A DNA stretch of 64,000 nt from an uncultured Treponema sp. (GTDB lineage: Bacteria > Spirochaetota > Spirochaetia > Treponematales > Treponemataceae). Position 1 is the stretch's first letter, and each line of letters starts with the position of its first letter. The stretch lies in NCBI GenBank assembly GCA_910584475.1, contig CAJUBD010000011.1:60790-124789 (forward strand), in the 5' to 3' direction. This document shows, piece by piece, positions 56,733 through 64,000 of this stretch. The translations under genes and the position numbers were made by a program. Below the pieces are notes generated by a model. That model was not told the DNA's origin and made no database searches. It saw only the letters and a program-made list of their open reading frames with translations.

Positions 56733-59336
56733 TCAATTCTCAAAAAACGAATTCAGCTTCGCGTACAAGTCGCCCGCCGCCTGCTTTTCGTCCTCGCTAA
56801 AATTTGCGTTCTCGTCGTCCGCGAGCGTTTCGAGCGAAGAAATCGTTTCCGAAAGCGCGGTCGAAAACCCGCGCGAAACTTTCAGCCAATAGTTCGAGTT
56901 TCCGTCCGTAAAAAGGCAGACGAAGCCCATCTCGCGGCTTTTCTTTTTTGCCTGCGCGACGCACATGATCCATTTTAAGTTTTTCATCAAAGCGCGGCAT
57001 CCTCCGTCCGCTTTCAAATTGAAATTGCTCTTCCTGTCGAACTTGCTTTCGTCCACGGTCTTGATTCCAAAAACCTTCGCCACTTTCATGGCCGTGAAAA
57101 GCTTTTCGCCTTCCAAAATCTTGTATCCGCCTTCCATCAAGACTTTCGCTCGGAATCCGTTGCATTTCTTTTCGATTTCAGATAGTTCGACATTTTTCAC
57201 CGCCGCAAGGAATTCGCGGCAAGGAAGTTCCACGGTTTTCTTTCCCTTGACCTTCGAGACTTTGAACGAAACGCCGCCAAGGAGGAATTCCCCCTCCTGC
57301 GACTTTTTCGATTTTTCGCCGCGCGAATTTTTCTTTGCGAATTCCTCCGAAGTGAATTCGCCTTCCCGTTTTTTCGTTCGCGCGCTTTTGACGCTTTCAA
57401 GCCGCTCTTCCAAATCCGCATCGATTTTATAAAGCAGATTTTTCGTGAGCGGCGAGACGCTCATCGCGAACATCCGGCTTGTCTTTACGATTTCGCCTGC
57501 CACGATGTAAGGCGGGTTAGCGCGAAAAAGGCTCGAGCCAGGATGGATCGTGATGTGGTCTGCGGTGAGCGTCCTGAAACTTCCTCCGCGTTCCCGTCGC
57601 CCGCCGTCCGCGCTTCCTTCGCGCGCGCACACGAACTGAATCATTCCCGATGCTACGCAGCAAAGATAGTCGTCCTCAGGTCCTCCGCCTGAAATTGGGA
57701 TTCCCTGTTCGCTCACGATTTCAGAAAGCTGCGCCACGATGTTTTGGATTTCTGCCAAGACCTTGTAGTCCAAGAAATTTTTTTCCGCGAATCTTTGCTT
57801 TTTCTTTTCGTCGCCGAGTTTTTCGTAGGCGCGATAAAGCTTCACGTAGCCTACGAAGTCCCCGCGCTCGTCGTTGAAACGGTGGTGCGCCTTCCTCGCT
57901 TCCATTTCGCTTCCTTGCGGCAAGACGAAAGGTGAGTGCGTTGAAAGGAACGCCGCCGCAATCAAGGCTTCTTGCAAAACTTCAGGATACTTCAAAATCG
58001 CCTCGACTATGATCCGCGATATTCGCGGAAGCAACGGAAAAAGGGCCATCATCTTTCCGATTGAGGAAAGCGTGCGGTCCGCGTCCAAAGCCTTCAGCAT
58101 GAAAAGCGTTTTTACCCCTCCCTTGATTCCTTCGGGCGAAGGCTTCGATATAAAGTCGAATTTTTCAAAGTCGCGGATTCCAAGTTCTGCCATCCTCAAA
58201 ATCACTTCGCTTAAATCCGTGCGGAAGATTTCTTCTGTCGTGTATTCTTCTCGCCTCTCGAAATCTTTTTTTGAATAAAGCCTGTAGCAAGTGCCGGGGC
58301 CTGTCCGTCCCGCGCGTCCCCTGCGCTGCAGGCAAGACGCTTTTGAAACCGGCGTTTCAATCAAACTTGAGGTGTAGGTGCGCGGGCTGTAGAAATTGAG
58401 CTTCGCCAAGCCGGAGTCAATTACCGTCGTGATTCCGTCAATCGTCACGGAAGTTTCGGCGATGTTCGTGGAGACAATCACTTTTATCTTTCCGCGCGGC
58501 GCGTCAAGGAAAACATTTTCCTGCTCCTCTTTTGGAAGTCTTCCATAAAGCGGCAAGATGAAAAGCCTGTGAGAATGGCGGCTTTGCGAAAGCCGCGCCA
58601 CACAGTCGTGGATCGCCTTTTCGCCCGGAAGAAAAATCAGTATTCCGCCTTCCTCGCCGTTTTCTACCACGCGTTCCACCGCGCCTTCGATTTTTGAAAG
58701 CATTGCGTCGTTCGCAGCCTCGCTCAATGTGCTCGCAGGAATTTCTGGCGGATCGTAAATGAGAGTTACGGGATATGTCACCGTGTCAATCGTCACTATC
58801 GGGCATCCGCCGAAATACTTTGAAAACGCCTCGGCGTTCATCGTGGCGGAAGATACGATGATTTTCAAGTCCTTCCGCACTTCAAGGCATCGCTTCAAAA
58901 GCCCGAGCACGAAGTCAATCGTGAGGCTTCTCTCGTGCGCCTCGTCCACCATTATCACCGAATACTTTGACATCAGCGGATCCAATTTCATTTCCTGCAA
59001 GAGGATTCCGTCGGTCATTATCTTGATTTTCGTCGTCGCGTCGGTGAAATCCTCGAAGCGCATCTTGTATCCGACAAGCCCGGGATAAGTCGTGCCCAAT
59101 TGCCTTGCGATGAATTCGCTCACGCTCAATGCTGCGATCCTTCGCGGTTGCGTTACCGCGATGATTCCGCTTTCGGAAAATCCCGCCTCGTGCAAAATCA
59201 CAGGAATCTGCGTCGTCTTGCCAGAGCCTGTCGGGCTTTGCACGACAATCACTTGGTTTTCCTTGAGGCATTCCAAAATCTTTTCTTTTTGTTCGTAGAC
59301 TGGAAGTTTTTTGTAGTCTGTCATTTTTACTGCCAT
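56733..59336 (-). CDS. HrpA/HrpB-like DEAH RNA helicase
   Basis: An 867-residue DEAH-box helicase. N-terminal motor: Walker A SPTGSGKTTQIP, TQPRRIAALSVSEF (Ia), MVDEAHERSLTIDF (II), SSATMNAEAFSKYF (III), then STNIAETSVTIDGI (V) and QRRGRAGRTGPG (VI). The ratchet/helicase-associated domain follows (FLSTHSPFVLPQGSE), and a C-terminal OB-like part with a lysine/serine-rich insertion (TKKREGEFTSEEFAKKNSRG). Length fits bacterial HrpB more than the 1300-residue HrpA. The ATG at 59336 follows GAGGA and overlaps the capA stop by ten bases, so the two genes are coupled. Confidence 0.92.
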   Translation of the reverse strand: MAVKMTDYKKLPVYEQKEKILECLKENQVIVVQSPTGSGKTTQIPVILHEAGFSESGIIAVTQPRRIAALSVSEFIARQLGTTYPGLVGYKMRFEDFTDATTKIKIMTDGILLQEMKLDPLMSKYSVIMVDEAHERSLTIDFVLGLLKRCLEVRKDLKIIVSSATMNAEAFSKYFGGCPIVTIDTVTYPVTLIYDPPEIPASTLSEAANDAMLSKIEGAVERVVENGEEGGILIFLPGEKAIHDCVARLSQSRHSHRLFILPLYGRLPKEEQENVFLDAPRGKIKVIVSTNIAETSVTIDGITTVIDSGLAKLNFYSPRTYTSSLIETPVSKASCLQRRGRAGRTGPGTCYRLYSKKDFERREEYTTEEIFRTDLSEVILRMAELGIRDFEKFDFISKPSPEGIKGGVKTLFMLKALDADRTLSSIGKMMALFPLLPRISRIIVEAILKYPEVLQEALIAAAFLSTHSPFVLPQGSEMEARKAHHRFNDERGDFVGYVKLYRAYEKLGDEKKKQRFAEKNFLDYKVLAEIQNIVAQLSEIVSEQGIPISGGGPEDDYLCCVASGMIQFVCAREGSADGGRRERGGSFRTLTADHITIHPGSSLFRANPPYIVAGEIVKTSRMFAMSVSPLTKNLLYKIDADLEERLESVKSARTKKREGEFTSEEFAKKNSRGEKSKKSQEGEFLLGGVSFKVSKVKGKKTVELPCREFLAAVKNVELSEIEKKCNGFRAKVLMEGGYKILEGEKLFTAMKVAKVFGIKTVDESKFDRKSNFNLKADGGCRALMKNLKWIMCVAQAKKKSREMGFVCLFTDGNSNYWLKVSRGFSTALSETISSLETLADDENANFSEDEKQAAGDLYAKLNSFFEN

Positions 59337-60550
59337 GTGTGGATTTCCTCTATCTTTTTGAGCGCGTCGAGACGGGCGCGATAATACTTCGCGTCTTTCG
59401 CCTTGCCCTGCGCTTCAAGAGAGGAAATGAAATTTTCATTCAACTTTTTAATTATAGGACCTTTGAAACCTTCCGGGGTAAAGGTCGTTATAAACTGCAC
59501 TTTAGAATCCGCCAAAAAAAAGCCTTTTTCATCGCGCGAAAACCGCATGGAAACAATCTGTCCATCCCCCGTATATTGCCAAATGTCATCGGGGTTCTCG
59601 TAGTCAAGGGAGCGGCGTTGTCCTGAAATCGTGTTGCCGTTGGCGTACATAATCGCCTTGCGGACTTTCGGCTTCTTTGGCTCTTCGGCATCTTCTGACG
59701 CGGAAGAGCCTTGCCTCTTGAAGTCGTTCATCTCTCCGATGTATTCAATAGGGCGAATCACGTGCGGATGGTTCGAGACGACTATGTCCGCGCCCGCGTC
59801 GATCAAATCGTGATAGAATTTTCTCACGCTGTCCTTTACCGTCATCACATATTCTTCTTCGCCCGTGTGCACCGAGACCAAAAACAAGTCCGGCGAAAAA
59901 TCCTTTTTCATTTTTTCGATGCGCTTCACGAAAGCGTCGCGACCCTTTTTCGTGGGAATTATGATGTTGACGTGCTCGTAGTCGCGCCAAGTGTTCATGA
60001 ACTCCGTCGCCGCTATGAAGAGGATTTTGTATCCTTCCCAAGAAATTTGCTCGAACGTGAATTCCCCGTCCTTTACGATTCCCGAAAAATATATCGGACG
60101 CGCGCTTTTTGCGCTTTCTTTCGCCACGCTTTCTGCCCATTTTTGCGTCTCGAAAATTCCTTGCGGCTCTTGGTCGTCGGTGTGGTTGTTCGCGAGCGAA
60201 ATCAAATTGAATCCTGCGTGGAACATCGCCTGCGGATAAGAGGGCTGCATGTTGAAATTCGGATATGATTCGAAAGGCGAGTCGGGATTTACGGGGGCTT
60301 CCAGATTCGCGAACGCGAAGTCGGACTTGGAAACATCCTCGCGGATGTCGTCCCAAATCAGCGAAAAGTCGTGCAGCGAGAAATTCTGCGTGTGCGCCAT
60401 CACGTCGCCAGCGAATACGATTTCAAGCGTCTGCTCTTCGGGCTTTTGTTCTATGTCCGAATCCGAAGGAATTTCTTGCTTGGTAGAGCGGCAGGAGAAA
60501 AAAATAATTGTCGAAAAAATCGCAAGCGCGGTGCGAAATTTTTTTTGCAT
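59327..60550 (-). CDS. CapA-family lipoprotein
   Basis: A 407-residue lipoprotein (IFFSC lipobox) with the CapA/PGA-synthesis metallophosphatase-like fold: EIVFAGDVMAHTQNFSLHDF, FAFANLEAPVNPDSPF, ISLANNHTDDQEPQGI, VSVHTGEEEYVMTVKDSVRK and VVSNHPHVIRPIEYIGEMND. The Asp, Asn and His residues resemble calcineurin-like metal ligands. CapA proteins are linked to poly-gamma-glutamate capsule but are widespread in bacteria without it, so the role is open. It overlaps the downstream helicase gene. The leaderless arrangement applies here. Confidence 0.87.
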   Translation of the reverse strand: MQKKFRTALAIFSTIIFFSCRSTKQEIPSDSDIEQKPEEQTLEIVFAGDVMAHTQNFSLHDFSLIWDDIREDVSKSDFAFANLEAPVNPDSPFESYPNFNMQPSYPQAMFHAGFNLISLANNHTDDQEPQGIFETQKWAESVAKESAKSARPIYFSGIVKDGEFTFEQISWEGYKILFIAATEFMNTWRDYEHVNIIIPTKKGRDAFVKRIEKMKKDFSPDLFLVSVHTGEEEYVMTVKDSVRKFYHDLIDAGADIVVSNHPHVIRPIEYIGEMNDFKRQGSSASEDAEEPKKPKVRKAIMYANGNTISGQRRSLDYENPDDIWQYTGDGQIVSMRFSRDEKGFFLADSKVQFITTFTPEGFKGPIIKKLNENFISSLEAQGKAKDAKYYRARLDALKKIEEIHTWQ

Positions 60551-60555
60551 ATTTA

Positions 60556-60584
60556 ATTCTACACCTTAAGCCTGTTTTTGGCAA
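60556..60584 (-). promoter_or_regulatory. capA promoter, leaderless arrangement
   Basis: Minus strand: TTGCCA (60584-60579), 17 bases, TAGAAT (60561-60556), five bases, ATG at 60550. No Shine-Dalgarno. Confidence 0.65.
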
Positions 60585-60597
60585 GTTTTTTTTACTC

Positions 60598-60730
60598 AAG
60601 TTTTCCCAAAATTGCAATTTTGGGAAAACTTCCTTAAGATGTATTTGCGAGAAATGTCAGCTAATCCTTTATCTTGCTTGCATTTCTCGACGAGGTTCTC
60701 CCAAAAAACATTTGTTTTCGGGAGAACCTC
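60598..60730. repeat. Two unique-arm hairpins in the divergent capA/DUF4912 space
   Basis: AAGTTTTCCCAAAAT and ATTTTGGGAAAACTT enclose TGCA (60598-60631). GAGGTTCTCCC and GGGAGAACCTC (60692-60730) enclose a 17-base loop. The second ends four bases before the -35 of the next promoter. Confidence 0.75.
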
Positions 60731-60734
60731 ACTC

Positions 60735-60763
60735 TTTACACGATTTTATTTTTTTGATATATT
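60735..60763 (+). promoter_or_regulatory. DUF4912 gene promoter, leaderless arrangement
   Basis: TTTACA (60735-60740), 17 bases, TATATT (60758-60763), seven bases, ATG at 60771. No Shine-Dalgarno. Confidence 0.65.
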
Positions 60764-60770
60764 TTCCGAT

Positions 60771-61427
60771 ATGAAGGATCTTTCGCGGGAGTATCTGGAA
60801 ACGCTTTCGTCCGCCGAATTGATTCGCCTTGCGGATGAATATGGGGTGGACATTCCGGACGACTTGGACAGGCAGTTCATAATAGGCGACTTGCTCGAAC
60901 TTGCCGACGAACTGGAAAGCGGCGAACGCTATCAAGAAAGCGTCGTTCTTTCGGACACGGGGCAGATTATGAACGTGAATGCCTTGCCCGATTCCTACAA
61001 CGAGAATCGCATCGATGTGATTTTGCGCAATCCTGCGTCGCTTTTCGTTTGGTGGGATTTGAGCGAAGACTGCCTGAAGGAGCTCGAAGAGGAATCTGGC
61101 GCTTTGCATCTTTGCGTGAATTTCTTTGAGAATGGCGATGACTCGAAGCCAAGCGATTCTTTCGAAATCAAAATTTCGGACAAAGAGCGTTCCCGATATG
61201 TCATCATTCCGTTCGACAAAAAATTTGTTCGCGTGGATTTGTTTTGCGACATTGACGGCAGGGAGGAACTGCTCGCGTTTTCGCGAAAGATTCCGCTGCC
61301 AGTTTCTTCCGATTTAATGACTTCGCGTCCCGGCGAAAAACTGAAGATTCCTCGCGCCATGGAACTTTCCGGCGCGGCGGATTTGCTGCATGAGCATTAC
61401 AATGAATACAGGAATTCGTTCTTTTGA
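60771..61427 (+). CDS. DUF4912-domain protein
   Basis: A 218-residue soluble protein. Residues 1-50 form a small helical SAP-like or Rho-N-like start (YLETLSSAELIRLADEYGVD, then IIGDLLELADEL). The DUF4912 core follows: LPDSYNENRIDVILRNPASL, FVWWDLSED, then SDKERSRYVIIPFDK and FVRVDLFCDIDGREELLAFS. In many bacteria this domain occurs beside a GH57 protein, as here. A beta-sandwich that binds sugar or another ligand is likely, but the function is unproven. Confidence 0.8.
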   Translation: MKDLSREYLETLSSAELIRLADEYGVDIPDDLDRQFIIGDLLELADELESGERYQESVVLSDTGQIMNVNALPDSYNENRIDVILRNPASLFVWWDLSEDCLKELEEESGALHLCVNFFENGDDSKPSDSFEIKISDKERSRYVIIPFDKKFVRVDLFCDIDGREELLAFSRKIPLPVSSDLMTSRPGEKLKIPRAMELSGAADLLHEHYNEYRNSFF

Positions 61428-61559
61428 ACTTACGGTATTCTTGGAAATTTCAGTTTCTTGAGAATGTTGAAAAAGCGATTTTGCAAAGAAGTGAAACTCG
61501 CAATGAATGGGCGAGTTTGTTTGAAAATTAAAAATATTTTTTCATAGGATTTTTGGAAT

Positions 61560-63122
61560 ATGTCTTCAAAGAATTTGGTTTTTCTTATTAACCTTCATCA
61601 TCCTTACATAAAACTTGACAAGGACAAATTTTCAAAGTACGAGGAAGAAGGCGCTTTGTTTTTCCGCGCGATTTCGCGATTGTATCTGCCGCTTTTGAAT
61701 ATGCTTTCCAAATTCGAAAAAGAAAGGATTGCCGCAAAGTTCGCGCTCATTTTTTCCGCCTCGATTTGCGCGCTTTTGGACGACGAGGAAGTGAAGTGCG
61801 GATACAACGAATGGCTTGATTCGCTGATCGAATTTGCCAAAAAGGAAGTCGTCCGTACGAAGAAAAACCTTAGGATGAATTCCGTCGCGCGAAAAAATCT
61901 CGACGATGCTTTGAAATGCAAGCGGGATTTCAACGATGTGTACGGATGCGATTTGCTCGGCGCGTTTTCAAATTTTGCGAAAAAGGAATTTGTGGAAATC
62001 CTCGCCACTTGCGGAACTTATATGTTCGTGCCGCATTTTTGCGATATGGGCGAAATCCTGAACGCGCAGGTCGAGAGCGGACTTTATGCGGTCAAGACTT
62101 GCTTCGGAAGAAATCCTGCAGGGTTCTTTTTGCCGGAAATGGGCTACGCTCCTGAAATCGAAAACGTGCTGAAACTTTATGGCGTGGAATACACGGTTCT
62201 TCCAAGGCACAGTTTTTTGTTTTCGAAAATTCCTCCTCGAAGCGGAATATTCGCTCCTGCGAAATTCCAAAATTCGCTGGACGCCTTCGCCTCGGTAAAA
62301 TTCGACGCGAAAATCGCCGAGAATCCTCTATATAGAGATACGAAAGATGATTTGTCGTGGGAGCTTTCGCATGAAGAGCTTTTTCCTTTTGTCCGCGACG
62401 GAGGCTCAAGGCACGCTACCACATTTTCCTACAAAAAAAATGGCGGCGATTTGTATGACGATGCGGCTGCCTCTGCGCTCGCAAAATGCGACGCACGCGA
62501 TTTCGTAGAAGCGAAGACCGCCCTCCTTTCCGAGGCGCAAGAAGCTTTGGACGGCGAGAGAGTTTTCATAGGAACGTACTTTGATGGAGTTTCTCTTTCC
62601 CGGAGTTGGGCGGAATTTTTTGAATTCCTTGAATGCTCGGTTCGTGAGGCTTTCTCTCGCGATGTAAAAGTGGTGAGCTTTTCCGATTTGATTGAAAATG
62701 AAGGCGCGAAGGAACGCCAGAAAATCATTCCGTATCTCGCCGCTTATTCCGGATCGCGCTATGGAGAGAATCTTGTTTCGAGCGCGAACAATTGGATGAT
62801 GCGATATCTGCGCAAGTCCAGCGAGCGGCTCGTGGATTTGGTTTCGCGTTTTCCGGACGACGGCGGGCTTAAGGCGAGGCTTTTGAATTTGGGTGCGCGT
62901 GAACTCATGCTCGCCCAGGACTGTACTTTGGCGAAGATGGTCGATTCAAATGCCTATGCCAATTTTGCTTCGGAATGTTTTCGGCGCGGAATCGTTTCGT
63001 TTTCGAATGCGTACGAGGCGCTTGGGAAAAACACCGTCAGCACCGAATGGTTTTGCTCGCTTGAAAAGGCGCACTCGATTTTTCCGTGGATGAATTACAG
63101 GATTTTCGCGAAAAAACATTAG
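61560..63122 (+). CDS. GH57-type glycoside hydrolase-like protein
   Basis: A 520-residue cytoplasmic protein following DUF4912. GH57 features: start LVFLINLHHPYIK (the usual HxHxP), FGRNPAGFFLPEMGYAPEIE with the nucleophile-type glutamate, YGVEYTVLPRHSFLF, and a helical C-terminal domain with SANNWMMRYLRKSS. The second catalytic segment is unusual. Where GH57 branching enzymes read DTELxGHWW, this one has GTYFDGVSLSRSWAEFFEFL, so the acid is shifted or lost. It may be an altered branching enzyme or an amylase-like enzyme with a new specificity. No clear Shine-Dalgarno. Confidence 0.75.
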   Translation: MSSKNLVFLINLHHPYIKLDKDKFSKYEEEGALFFRAISRLYLPLLNMLSKFEKERIAAKFALIFSASICALLDDEEVKCGYNEWLDSLIEFAKKEVVRTKKNLRMNSVARKNLDDALKCKRDFNDVYGCDLLGAFSNFAKKEFVEILATCGTYMFVPHFCDMGEILNAQVESGLYAVKTCFGRNPAGFFLPEMGYAPEIENVLKLYGVEYTVLPRHSFLFSKIPPRSGIFAPAKFQNSLDAFASVKFDAKIAENPLYRDTKDDLSWELSHEELFPFVRDGGSRHATTFSYKKNGGDLYDDAAASALAKCDARDFVEAKTALLSEAQEALDGERVFIGTYFDGVSLSRSWAEFFEFLECSVREAFSRDVKVVSFSDLIENEGAKERQKIIPYLAAYSGSRYGENLVSSANNWMMRYLRKSSERLVDLVSRFPDDGGLKARLLNLGARELMLAQDCTLAKMVDSNAYANFASECFRRGIVSFSNAYEALGKNTVSTEWFCSLEKAHSIFPWMNYRIFAKKH

Positions 63123-63138
63123 TGCGCGCAAAAAATTG

Positions 63139-63167
63139 TTGAAAAAAAAGCAACTTGTTGTTATACT
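63139..63167 (+). promoter_or_regulatory. Promoter of the small coiled-coil gene
   Basis: TTGAAA (63139-63144), 17 bases, TATACT (63162-63167); GGAGG for the ATG at 63188 follows. Confidence 0.65.
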
Positions 63168-63187
63168 TAAAAGTGGAGGTTGTGTCC

Positions 63188-63583
63188 ATGGAAAAAGAGC
63201 GAAACGGCAAGTCCGCAAAATTTTGGGACGACGTGAAAGGCGGTTTTGAAAAAGGCTATGCGGCTTCAAAGGAAGGTCTCAAAAAAGCGGGAGCGGCGAT
63301 TCAAAAATTCAGCGACAAAAGCGTTGTCGCCGTCGAGAAGAAACAGTTTGAAACGAAACGAAAGAAGTCCTACGCTCAGATTGGCGAAATCGTGGCGAAA
63401 AAGCTTTCGTCGAAAAATGCTTCTCCAATCGAATCTTCCGATGAAGAAATTGCGCCTTTGTTGAAAGAAGTCGCGAATTTCGACAAGGAGATTGCCAAGC
63501 GCGAAAAGCTGTTGAAACAGTTTGAAAAGGAAGGCGCGGCGTCCGAAAAGGCAGGCAGAAAGGCGTCCGCGAAAAAAGACTGA
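63188..63583 (+). CDS. Small helical lysine-rich protein
   Basis: A 131-residue cytoplasmic protein, unrecognised as a named family. Start FWDDVKGGFEKGYAASKEGL, then KKAGAAIQKFSDKSVVAVEK and a second helix with LLKEVANFDKEIAKREKLLK: two long amphipathic helices rich in lysine and glutamate, ending in a basic alanine tail. The glycine/alanine start resembles short YtxH-like or CsbD-like stress proteins. Start ATG follows GGAGG by eight bases. Confidence 0.65.
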   Translation: MEKERNGKSAKFWDDVKGGFEKGYAASKEGLKKAGAAIQKFSDKSVVAVEKKQFETKRKKSYAQIGEIVAKKLSSKNASPIESSDEEIAPLLKEVANFDKEIAKREKLLKQFEKEGAASEKAGRKASAKKD

Positions 63584-63728
63584 TTAGCGCGGGGCTTCAT
63601 TCCTTGACGCTCTGCGTCGTAATAAGGGTGCGAAACTCGACTGCGATACCTTATTTTGAACAACATGGCTTATTGCTCCGCGTCGAGATATGTTGATTTT
63701 GAGGATTTTCTTTGAAAAAAGGGTCAAG

Positions 63729-63797
63729 AAAAAAAATAAAAAATTTTTAAAAATTTTTCAAAAAACGCTTGACACTTTTTTCATAATATGATATTCT
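63729..63797 (+). promoter_or_regulatory. rRNA operon promoter with UP element
   Basis: A-tracts and T-tracts at 63729-63764 form an UP-like element directly before TTGACA (63769-63774), 17 bases, TATTCT (63792-63797). This is the expected layout of a strong rRNA promoter. The space 63584-63728 holds no gene. Confidence 0.8.
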
Positions 63798-63804
63798 CTC
63801 TTTT

Positions 63805-63985
63805 ACCGCTTGAGAATGCTCGGGCGGCAGTTCATTGAAAAATACAGGGAAGGGAAGAGGGACAGCAAATTTCATAATGAAATCAGCACGGAAGTTTCCG
63901 TAGACCCCAGATGACATAGCGGGGTCTTAAATAATACGCTTGTCTTTTAACAGGATTTCACCGCCCGTTGAGGGCGTTGAGAAGG
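63805..63985 (+). ncRNA. Leader of the rRNA operon with boxA
   Basis: About 180 bases between the promoter and the 16S gene. AGACCCC (63902-63908) and GGGGTCT (63921-63927) form a 7-bp hairpin. TTGTCTTTTAACA (63940-63952) resembles the boxA antitermination signal TGCTCTTTAACA. It is followed by sequence that would form the 16S processing stem with a partner beyond the window. Confidence 0.6.
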
Positions 63986-64000
63986 ATAATGGAGAGTTTG
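63986..64000 (+). rRNA. rrs: 16S ribosomal RNA, first 15 bases
   Basis: The window ends in ATAATGGAGAGTTTG, the conserved 5' start of bacterial 16S rRNA (GAGTTTG being the universal 27F primer region). The rest lies beyond the window. The exact mature 5' end is inferred from E. coli. Confidence 0.9.

Noticed and set aside
9000..62000. Search for tRNA genes, tmRNA, RNase P RNA or SRP RNA
   Set aside because: No T-loop (GGTTCRANNCC) with a matching acceptor stem was found in any intergenic space by eye; matches inside genes such as 'ggttcgaacc' in livM lack the rest of the cloverleaf.

Overview
The window is from a spirochaete, most probably a host-associated Treponema. This rests on gene content and architecture: paired coiled-coil/LysM envelope proteins, a cytidylate-kinase-like protein, a stand-alone HPr/HPr-kinase pair, a small glycine-tailed RRM protein, DUF4912 beside a GH57-type protein, a secreted xylan-esterase-like hydrolase, and mainly Gram-negative-type lipoproteins. 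Species cannot be fixed from the sequence alone. Base composition is moderate. Clearly AT-rich, poorly recognised DNA sits at about 25.9-27.8 kb and 52.1-53.1 kb.

Layout. 0-2.6 kb: purine genes purM (cut by the window edge), purF and purE, divergent from lon. 5.4-12.2 kb: secreted esterase, uvrB, a membrane-anchored HtrA protease and a chemotaxis receptor. 12.3-17.6 kb: PAP2 phosphatase, ASCH protein, an unrecognised protein, folE, an HNH remnant and three small membrane or PH-like proteins. 17.8-21.3 kb: raiA/hpf, hprK, then ptsH-lexA-holA. 21.3-25.5 kb: a TetR regulator with a secreted flavodoxin under near-identical operator DNA, an OLD/RloA-like ATPase, a YdbC/PC4 protein and a Bacteroidetes-type HU. 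25.9-32.8 kb: an accessory island with a split helicase/methyltransferase restriction-modification system, small genes, a coiled-coil protein and two MNT nucleotidyltransferases. 33-38.6 kb: envelope proteins, a Nudix hydrolase, a cytidylate-kinase-like protein, a frameshifted membrane gene, a CDP-alcohol transferase and a decayed toxin-antitoxin pair. 39-50.7 kb: an RRM protein and a branched-chain amino-acid region (leuA behind a leucine attenuator, azlCD, livK-livH-livM), with an M16-like lipoprotein and an acyl-CoA carboxyltransferase. 50.7-63.6 kb: ffh, two accessory genes, HEAT and ankyrin proteins, an HrpA-like helicase, CapA, DUF4912, GH57 and a coiled-coil protein. The window ends in the promoter and leader of an rRNA operon and the first 15 bases of 16S rRNA.

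Three things stand out. First, leuA is preceded by a complete ribosome-dependent attenuator: a 19-residue leader peptide with four consecutive leucine codons, an antiterminator pairing and a terminator. Second, many genes have a well-spaced -35/-10 promoter whose -10 box lies only 5-8 bases before the start codon and have no Shine-Dalgarno, implying leaderless mRNAs beside ordinary SD-led genes. Third, intergenic spaces carry several dispersed repeat families. One is a hairpin whose 9-base loop is conserved while the stem arms change together.

How genes work together. Branched-chain amino-acid synthesis (leuA), export (azlCD) and uptake (livKHM, ATPases not in the window) lie close together. 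HPr and HPr kinase form a regulatory phosphorelay whose HPr gene shares an operon with SOS repressor LexA and polymerase subunit HolA. PurM, PurF and PurE act in IMP synthesis. No tRNA gene, CRISPR array or complete transposon was found.
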